Source: Prevotellaceae bacterium (lineage in GTDB: Bacteria; Bacteroidota; Bacteroidia; Bacteroidales; UBA932). From it: a stretch of 5,245 nt of DNA. Where the stretch lies: positions 1-5,245 of the forward strand of contig JAIRLF010000358.1 in assembly GCA_031259655.1 (NCBI GenBank), in the 5' to 3' direction. This document shows positions 1 to 5,245 of the stretch, piece by piece. A program made the translations under genes and the position numbers. The notes under the pieces are model-generated. The model ran no database searches and was not told where the DNA came from. It saw only the letters and a list, made by a program, of their open reading frames with translations. The stretch's first letter is position 1. Each line of letters begins with the position of its first letter.

Positions 1-1
1 T

Positions 2-3000
2 TTGATATTGCTAACCTCGTCGATTACTCTGTTTTCGCAGAATAAAATCGTTGGAAAAGTGTCGGACGCAGAGACAAAGGATGCTATTCACGGCGCAAGT
101 GTTTCAATCAAATCGAGCAACGAAGGTATTACAAGCAATATTGAAGGAGTTTTTGAACTTGTTACCAATCAAAAAATTCCTTTGACACTGGTTGTTAATT
201 GTGTGGGATATAAAACTCAGGAAATCGAAATTTATGAACTTGAAGAGCCTGTCACACTTCTGTTAAACAAAGATTACAATTCTTTGGAACAGGTTGTGGT
301 TATTGGTTACGGTACTCAAAAGAGAAAAGAAATTACCGGAGCTGTTGCCGCTATAAATGGCGATGCCGTCAAGGATATTCCCATACAAAGTTTTGAGCAG
401 GCTTTACAGGGACAAGCGGCGGGCGTAAGCATTTCGCTTCCGACAGGAGTGTTGAATGCCGCTCCGATAGTGCGAGTTCGCGGGATAAATTCTATTTCAC
501 TAAGTTCCTATCCTCTTGTAGTTGTTGATGGCGTCCCTGTTACCACCGGCGATATTTCTTCAACTCATGCGGCGAACAATCCTTTGAGCGACATTAACCC
601 TTCCGATATCGAATCAATTGACATTCTTAAAGACGCTGCCTCTACAGCCATTTACGGTTCGCGCGCTTCCGCCGGAGTTATCCTGATTACCACCAAGCAA
701 GGTAAACAGGGACGAGCTACGGTGAACTACGACGGATGGATAGGAGTCAGCAATGCCGTAAGAGTTCCGGCAGTGTTGAATGCCTCGCAATATATAAGCA
801 TTAAAAATGAAGCTATTGCCAACCGTAACGAAATAGCCGGGCGTAACGACCCTGATGCTTATTTTCCTCAGTACAATCCGGACGGTTCGCTTGTGGACAC
901 CAAATGGCGCGATTATATTTATCGTACAGCTGTATCTCATAATCATACGGCAAGTGTTTCAGGCGGCACAGATAAAGTAAATTATTATTTTTCGACAAAT
1001 TATTCAAATCAGGAAGGTTTCCTGACCGGCAATGATTTTGAACGCAAAAGCATTCGTTTCAATCTGGACAATAAAGTAACCAATTGGTTACGATTAACCG
1101 GAGGCGCTTCGTACAGCATTAACTCCAATCAATCGTTTGACTCCGGCAGTTTGCCCGGCGAGTCAATGACAACTACCGGAGCGACACGATTGGCGCTTGT
1201 ATTGCCTCCCAATGTACAGGCTTATAATGATGACGGCTCTTTTAACGTTAATCCGGCAAGCAACGGAACGCTCGGCAAAGGCAATAATACTGCCAATATT
1301 CCTCTGTATAATCCTGTTTCGCTGTTTGCACTCACAGCCAATAATTCGGAAAACAGTCATTTTAACGGCAATATTGCGATTACGCTCAATTTTTTGAATC
1401 GAATAGAGTTGAAGACACTGTATGCTCTCGACAGGCTTGACCACGAGGACAATATTTGGGGCAGTCCCAATTTGGGTTCCGATTCGTACAGTGCAAACGG
1501 TTCGGCAACAAATATCTCCGATTTACGGCAACACAAAACATGGACAAACACCTTCAAGTTTGACGACCGCTTCAATAAGATACATCACGTTGCTTTGCTG
1601 TTGGGGTCAGATTTGCAGACCAATACCCGTTCTTCGTGGGGAGCGAGGGCTACACAGGCTTCCGACGATTTTTTCGAGTATTATCAGGGAGGCTGGGGGA
1701 ATATTACGGCTTCGGGAAACAGTCTGGGTAAAAGAGTTTTTGTTTCATTTTTCACCCGTATAAGTTATGATTTCAAAGGTAAATACTATATTACGGGCAA
1801 TTTTCGCAGAGACGGCAATTCGGCGTTAGCCGCAGGCAGAAAATACGGGAATTTCGGAGGAATTTCGGCAGGATGGCTGTTGTCGGAAGAAAGTTTCTTT
1901 AAAGAACATGTTTCGCCGGAGATTTTCAGCGATGTGAAATTAAATGCAAGTTGGGGGCGTGTAGGTAACGGAAATCTGTCAAACGATTACAGTTCCTACG
2001 ATTTATATTCCGCTTCTCTTTACGGTAACGTTCCGACATGGGCAATCAGCCAGCAGGGAAATCCCGATTTGAATTGGGAAACAAGCGACCAGACTAACGT
2101 AGGTTTGAATTTCAACGCTTTGAAGAATCGTCTGCATGTGGAACTTGCATATTTCAATAATGACGTCAACAGGTTGATTTTAAACACTCCGCAATCACCT
2201 TCAAAAGGTATTCCCGGCAACACCATACTTGCTAACGTCGGCTCGCTCTATAACCGAGGTATCGAATTGAGCGTGAGCAGTGAAGTGATATCCCGAAAAA
2301 ATCTGTCATGGAACATTTCATTCAATTATACATACTTAAACAACAAAGTGACAGCGCTTGCCGAAAGCAATGAGGATATTATCGGGGCAACCGGCAGCGG
2401 AAATACGAATATAACTCGTGTCGGCGAATCAATTGGCAGCTTGTATGGACTTAAAACATTGAATGTAAATCCCGATAACGGAAGAAGGATATTTCTTAAT
2501 GCAGCAGGTGAACAAGTAGAATACGACGGTATAAGTGCATGGTACTACCTTGACGGCAGTCCGGCTACAGCCTTGGCAGGCGCCGACTATTACATTCTCG
2601 GCAATGCCTTGCCGAAATGGTACGGGGGATTGAACAGTAATCTTCGTTACAAAGATTTTGAACTGAATTTGCGGTTCACATATTCGGGCGGACATAATGT
2701 GATGAACCGTACACGTTCAACTCTTAACGACCAGATATTTTTCAATAACTCTACCGATATTCTGAGACGATGGACTGCTCCGGGACAAATAACCGACATA
2801 CCGCGAGTAGTAAACGGCGACAGAATTTCATTCGGCGGTTCGGTTCCTATTTCGGAACATGTGGAAAAAGGCGATTTCCTGCGGTTGCAAAACGTGACAT
2901 TTGCCTATAATTTGCCATCAAATATATATTCCTTTCTCAAAATCGCTTCCGTAAGAGTTTATGGACAGATAACTAATGCTTTCCTGCTCACAAAATACAC

Positions 3001-3115
3001 CGGAGTCGATCCTGAAGTTTCCGCCAACGGTAATTCAAATACTACTCTCGGAGTTGAATATAATACTGCAGGACTTGGAAGGACATTTACGTTGGGAATT
3101 AATGTTAAATTTTAA
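2..3115 (+). CDS. SusC/RagA family TonB-linked outer-membrane transporter (5' partial)
   Basis: This gene encodes the barrel of a SusCD nutrient importer, which moves a SusD-captured ligand across the outer membrane using TonB-ExbBD energy. The visible 1037 residues begin inside the signal peptide: a hydrophobic stretch ends in TLFSQ, with likely cleavage near residue 12. The true start is upstream of the window, and the first visible codon (TTG) is not claimed as the start. In order I see a carboxypeptidase-regulatory-like beta domain (about 16-88), the family motif EQVVVIGYGTQ (96-106), the plug (about 110-235) with QALQGQAAGV and VVVDGVPV, and the SusC/RagA signature ILKDAASTAIYGSRASAGV (208-226) followed by ILITTKQGK. 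The beta barrel runs from about 240, with SVSGGTDKVNYYFS and NVGSLYNRGIEL, to a terminal strand ending GINVKF, whose final Phe fits BAM-assembled proteins. No STN signalling domain precedes the regulatory-like domain. Length is normal and the frame is unbroken. The family call is very secure; the substrate is unknown. Confidence 0.97.
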   Translation: MILLTSSITLFSQNKIVGKVSDAETKDAIHGASVSIKSSNEGITSNIEGVFELVTNQKIPLTLVVNCVGYKTQEIEIYELEEPVTLLLNKDYNSLEQVVVIGYGTQKRKEITGAVAAINGDAVKDIPIQSFEQALQGQAAGVSISLPTGVLNAAPIVRVRGINSISLSSYPLVVVDGVPVTTGDISSTHAANNPLSDINPSDIESIDILKDAASTAIYGSRASAGVILITTKQGKQGRATVNYDGWIGVSNAVRVPAVLNASQYISIKNEAIANRNEIAGRNDPDAYFPQYNPDGSLVDTKWRDYIYRTAVSHNHTASVSGGTDKVNYYFSTNYSNQEGFLTGNDFERKSIRFNLDNKVTNWLRLTGGASYSINSNQSFDSGSLPGESMTTTGATRLALVLPPNVQAYNDDGSFNVNPASNGTLGKGNNTANIPLYNPVSLFALTANNSENSHFNGNIAITLNFLNRIELKTLYALDRLDHEDNIWGSPNLGSDSYSANGSATNISDLRQHKTWTNTFKFDDRFNKIHHVALLLGSDLQTNTRSSWGARATQASDDFFEYYQGGWGNITASGNSLGKRVFVSFFTRISYDFKGKYYITGNFRRDGNSALAAGRKYGNFGGISAGWLLSEESFFKEHVSPEIFSDVKLNASWGRVGNGNLSNDYSSYDLYSASLYGNVPTWAISQQGNPDLNWETSDQTNVGLNFNALKNRLHVELAYFNNDVNRLILNTPQSPSKGIPGNTILANVGSLYNRGIELSVSSEVISRKNLSWNISFNYTYLNNKVTALAESNEDIIGATGSGNTNITRVGESIGSLYGLKTLNVNPDNGRRIFLNAAGEQVEYDGISAWYYLDGSPATALAGADYYILGNALPKWYGGLNSNLRYKDFELNLRFTYSGGHNVMNRTRSTLNDQIFFNNSTDILRRWTAPGQITDIPRVVNGDRISFGGSVPISEHVEKGDFLRLQNVTFAYNLPSNIYSFLKIASVRVYGQITNAFLLTKYTGVDPEVSANGNSNTTLGVEYNTAGLGRTFTLGINVKF

Positions 3116-3136
3116 TGAATTACAAAAACATAAATT
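3116..3136 (+). promoter_or_regulatory. SusC-SusD intergenic leader, A/T-rich translation start region
   Basis: These 21 bases separate the TAA of the transporter gene from the ATG of the SusD-like gene. They contain the A-rich run ACAAAAACATAAATT directly before the start and no GGAGG-like element. That fits the usual Bacteroidota mode of initiation, which depends on A/T-rich unstructured leaders. There is no inverted repeat or T-tract for a terminator and no TTTG / TAnnTTTG promoter pair, so co-transcription with the upstream gene is expected. Two consecutive ATG codons (3137 and 3140) could both serve as starts; the choice changes the signal peptide by one residue. Confidence 0.5.
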
Positions 3137-4582
3137 ATGATGAAAAAGTTTTTTTATAAAAATGTAATAGCAGTGGCGACAATTTTGTTGTTGTTTTCCT
3201 GCGACGATCTATTGAATACAACATCCGAAACCTCGCTCAGTTCGGCGAGTATATTTGAAACTCCGGCACGAATAGAAGCGCTTGTCAGCGGAGCATACAA
3301 ATCTCTTAAAAGTTCGAATTTATACAGCGGGCTACTTTTGCATTGTAACGATTTACGGGGAGAAGAATTTATTTGCCTCACCGAAAATTCATTAGGTGGA
3401 GGTTACGCATGGCAGCAAAACCTTTCGAGCACAACAGGAGAAGTAAATAACATCTGGACACAGGCTTACAGTGTTATTAATAATGCTAATATTCTGATTG
3501 ACGGGCTGTCGAAATCAGATGGACTAATTAGTGACGAACTCAAAAAGAACTATATTGGTGAAGTCCGTTTTTTGAGAGCTTTGGCATATTTTACTTTGGT
3601 AACGACTTATGCACGCCCATATATCGACAACAATGGGAATAATAAAGGAGTTCCTTTGCGCTTGAACCCCGAATCGACGTCTGCTAATAACGATTTGGCG
3701 CGTAGCGATGTGAAAGTAATTTACACACAAATTATCAACGATTTGGATACTGCTGAATTATATTTGCCGGAAAAATATTCTACAGCTTTGCTGAATACTA
3801 CTCGGGCGCATAAAAATACGGCTATAGCGTTAAAAACAAGGATATATCTCAGTCAACACGATTTTCCGAAAGTCAGAGAAGAAGCGCGTAAAATTGTGGG
3901 TCAAAATCAATCGCCGTTTTCGGCGACTTCGGGTGTGGAACACAAATTGCAGGATGATATAACAACAATATTTTCATCTGATTATACGACAACGGAATCT
4001 ATTCTCTCGATGCCGATGTCTGCTTCCGACCAGCCTTCGGGCACGGCTTTGGCAACAGTGTATAACAGCGCGCCCAATTACGCTTTAAACCATACCGAAC
4101 CGGGAATATTAAATCACACCGAATGGAAAGATACGGACGCTCGGCGCAAATTTGTCCGGCAAGGAGGGGATTTGTATTATCTCACCAAATATTCGAAAGT
4201 CAGTCCGGCAATTGACTATATTCCTGTAATTCGTTATGCCGAGGTTTTGCTCAACTATGCCGAAGCCGAAGCGCGCAACGGCGACATCAACAAAGCAATC
4301 GCTTTGCTGCAAGCCGTACGACGCCGTTCGGACGCCGAATACATATTTCCTGCAAACAGTTTGACACAAACCGAGATACTCAATACGATACGTATAGAAC
4401 GCCGTATCGAATTACTTGGCGAAGGCTTCAGGGCTACCGATATTTTGCGCGACTTGTTGACTTTTCCCGACAAACCTTCGCGTAGCAGCTACACTTCGCG
4501 CGAAGTGGGTCCCGACGATACGGGATACGTATTTCCTTTACCCAATAATGAAATATTGACAAATAAACTATTGTTAAATTAA
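3137..4582 (+). CDS. SusD/RagB family surface nutrient-binding lipoprotein
   Basis: This is the partner lid of the SusC-type barrel encoded 21 bases upstream. It is expected on the cell surface, where it binds ligand and closes over the transporter. The 481-residue product starts MMKKFFYKN, has a hydrophobic core, and has a lipobox LFSC with the lipidated Cys at residue 22. The following DD resembles an acidic Bacteroidota export signal. Family landmarks are IWTQAYSVINNANILIDGL (106-124), GEVRFLRALAYFTLV (141-155), PVIRYAEVLLNYAEAEARNG (363-382), LQAVRRRSDA (391-400) and ERRIELLGEGFRATDILR (421-438). The first landmarks fall in the TPR-like N-terminal part and the later ones in the RagB/SusD C-terminal domain. 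The end reads FPLPNNEILTNKLLLN, so the NPGY-like tail common in the family is missing; the protein is otherwise at the shorter end of the usual range. The family is clear. The ligand cannot be inferred, and nothing indicates starch specificity, so the name susD is not assigned. Confidence 0.96.
   Translation: MMKKFFYKNVIAVATILLLFSCDDLLNTTSETSLSSASIFETPARIEALVSGAYKSLKSSNLYSGLLLHCNDLRGEEFICLTENSLGGGYAWQQNLSSTTGEVNNIWTQAYSVINNANILIDGLSKSDGLISDELKKNYIGEVRFLRALAYFTLVTTYARPYIDNNGNNKGVPLRLNPESTSANNDLARSDVKVIYTQIINDLDTAELYLPEKYSTALLNTTRAHKNTAIALKTRIYLSQHDFPKVREEARKIVGQNQSPFSATSGVEHKLQDDITTIFSSDYTTTESILSMPMSASDQPSGTALATVYNSAPNYALNHTEPGILNHTEWKDTDARRKFVRQGGDLYYLTKYSKVSPAIDYIPVIRYAEVLLNYAEAEARNGDINKAIALLQAVRRRSDAEYIFPANSLTQTEILNTIRIERRIELLGEGFRATDILRDLLTFPDKPSRSSYTSREVGPDDTGYVFPLPNNEILTNKLLLN
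4492..4507. repeat. 16-bp perfect palindrome within an inverted-repeat cluster in the SusD-like gene
   Basis: CACTTCGCGCGAAGTG is its own reverse complement. It is flanked on the left by a second inverted repeat, GTAGC-A-GCTAC at 4482-4492. CTTCGCG at 4476-4482 can also pair with CGCGAAG at 4499-4505. The cluster lies inside codons for the SusD C-terminal region, about 75 bases before the stop. No T-tract follows, so it is not an intrinsic terminator. It could form a hairpin in the mRNA or be a chance product of TTCG/CGAA-rich codon use; no function is claimed. Confidence 0.55.
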
Positions 4583-4595
4583 ATATATCAAAAAT
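4583..4595 (+). promoter_or_regulatory. SusD-to-lipoprotein intergenic leader
   Basis: Thirteen A/T-only bases apart from a single C (ATATATCAAAAAT) lie between the TAA of the SusD-like gene and the ATG at 4596. There is no Shine-Dalgarno-like sequence, as is usual in Bacteroidota. There is no room for a terminator or a separate promoter within the gap, which supports read-through transcription and possibly translational coupling of the third gene to the SusCD pair. Confidence 0.45.
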
Positions 4596-5245
4596 ATGAA
4601 ATTGAATTATTGTCTTGCATTTATCATTTTCGCCCTCATGACCGGAGGATGTGGAAAAAATCCCAATAAATTAAATTTATCGGGTACGGTAAAAAATGTG
4701 TCTTCAGGAACAATATACTTACAGCGATATGAAAATAAATCGTTTTCGAATATCGACTCGACTGAAATTGTGAATGGAACATTCAAATTTACCGGCGAGG
4801 TAGAACTTCCCGAAATATACGGACTGGCTATTGACAATTCGGGTAATCCTTTTCATTCGTTTATTATCTTTTTGGATAATAGCCCTGTAAAAGTGGAGCT
4901 GGATACCGTCAATGAGTTTAAAAATACCGTGGTTACGGGTTCGAAAGAACAGGATTTGCTGAAAGAATTTTCGGGTAAATTCAGAACGCCTGTTAGCGAA
5001 ATACTGAAAGAACATCCGTCATCTCTTGCAGCTTTGTATGTGTTTTACAGGTATTATTCGTATCGTCTTTCGTCGGAAGAAATCAAAGAAAATCTCAAAT
5101 TATTGGACCCGAAATTCCAAAACACGGAATATGTTAAAGTATTAAGCGAATTAGCCGAAAATATCGACAAAGTGGATATCGGAAAAAAAGCGCCCAATTT
5201 TCGAGCCTTAACACGCGAAGGAAAAAGCGTTTTTCTACACGACTT
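4596..5245 (+). CDS. DUF4369 / thioredoxin-like (TlpA-AhpC type) lipoprotein, 3' partial
   Basis: The ATG at 4596 opens a frame of 216 complete codons that continues past the window edge. Residues 1-18 form a short lipoprotein signal (MKLNYC, then a hydrophobic core) ending MTGGC, with the lipidated Cys at 19. Residues about 27-105 match the DUF4369 pattern: LSGTVKNVSSGTIYLQRY, then IDSTEIVNGTFKFTGEV, then LPEIYGLAID and IIFLDNSPVKVELD. A helical middle segment (about 116-190) contains EHPSSLAALYVFYRYY. Residues 194 onward, DIGKKAPNFRALTREGKSVFLHDF, are the typical opening of a redoxin/AhpC-TSA/TlpA fold. Family members are usually membrane-anchored thiol-disulfide oxidoreductases facing the periplasm. 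The expected catalytic CXXC would lie just beyond the window, so redox activity is inferred and not seen; only Cys6 and Cys19 are visible. The 13-base gap after the SusD-like gene indicates operon membership. The short middle region is noted as odd. Confidence 0.88.
   Translation, partial: MKLNYCLAFIIFALMTGGCGKNPNKLNLSGTVKNVSSGTIYLQRYENKSFSNIDSTEIVNGTFKFTGEVELPEIYGLAIDNSGNPFHSFIIFLDNSPVKVELDTVNEFKNTVVTGSKEQDLLKEFSGKFRTPVSEILKEHPSSLAALYVFYRYYSYRLSSEEIKENLKLLDPKFQNTEYVKVLSELAENIDKVDIGKKAPNFRALTREGKSVFLHD

Noticed and set aside
614..946. Reverse-strand open frame of 110 codons opposite the transporter gene
   Set aside because: It lies wholly inside a strongly supported conserved coding region, its product resembles no family I know, and other reverse frames here look equally like antisense shadows.
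3144..3155. A5-G-T7 run in the SusD-like signal peptide as a possible phase-variation tract
   Set aside because: The runs are short and encode normal Lys/Phe signal-peptide residues. Such tracts are common in A/T-rich signal peptides, and longer runs are usual for slippage switching.
3115..3159. Stop-start overlap TAATG giving a 14-codon frame (MNYKNINYDEKVFL) between the first two genes
   Set aside because: It runs out of frame into the SusD-like signal peptide, has no recognisable features, and the ATG arises simply from the TAATGA context.
3911..3926. TCGCCG-TTTT-CGGCGA perfect hairpin inside the SusD-like gene
   Set aside because: It lies mid-gene in ordinary codons (around SPFSAT) with no following T-tract, so it is not a terminator, and nothing else suggests a role.
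4556..4584. TTGACA, then 17 bases, then TTAAAT: an E. coli sigma70-like promoter just before the third gene
   Set aside because: Only four of six bases fit the -10 box. Bacteroidota housekeeping promoters use a different TTTG / TAnnTTTG pattern, and the region is A/T-rich, so such matches are expected by chance.
5183..5189. A7 run at the start of the thioredoxin-like domain as a possible frameshift site
   Set aside because: The frame before and after it gives a continuous family match (IGKKAPNF), so there is no sign of frameshift, and a seven-base run is unremarkable.

Overview
The window looks like part of a chromosome from a member of the Bacteroidota, most likely Bacteroidales. The evidence is an adjacent SusC/RagA and SusD/RagB gene pair, a pair essentially confined to that phylum. 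A/T-rich leaders without a clear Shine-Dalgarno sequence and a Bacteroidota-type acidic lipoprotein export signal agree with this. No genus can be named from the sequence alone. All three genes lie on the + strand and the window is almost entirely coding.

Layout: positions 2-3115 encode a nearly complete SusC/RagA-type TonB-dependent outer-membrane transporter, which lacks only its first few codons because they lie upstream of the window. After 21 bases, positions 3137-4582 encode the partner SusD/RagB surface lipoprotein, complete at 481 residues. After 13 more bases, a third gene starts at 4596 and runs off the right edge. It encodes a lipoprotein with an N-terminal DUF4369-like domain and the opening strands of a thioredoxin-like (TlpA/AhpC-TSA) domain. 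The CXXC active-site region, if present, lies beyond position 5245.

The tight spacing, the shared strand and the absence of any terminator or convincing Bacteroidota promoter in the gaps point to one transcription unit. SusC would be the barrel, powered by TonB-ExbBD, and SusD the hinged lid that captures a ligand at the cell surface. The third protein would be anchored at a membrane and probably act on thiols or disulfides in the periplasm. The cargo cannot be determined: no glycoside hydrolase, lyase, sulfatase, peptidase or sensor is visible. Peptide or protein-derived cargo (as for RagAB) and glycan cargo are both open.

This is mostly an ordinary Bacteroidota nutrient-uptake locus. I see no CRISPR array, RNA gene, mobile element or convincing new system. 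The points worth a second look are the coupling of SusCD to a DUF4369/thioredoxin lipoprotein, the contrast in lipoprotein sorting signals, a compact middle region in the third protein, a slightly clipped SusD C-terminus, and a dense cluster of inverted repeats near the 3' end of the susD-like gene.
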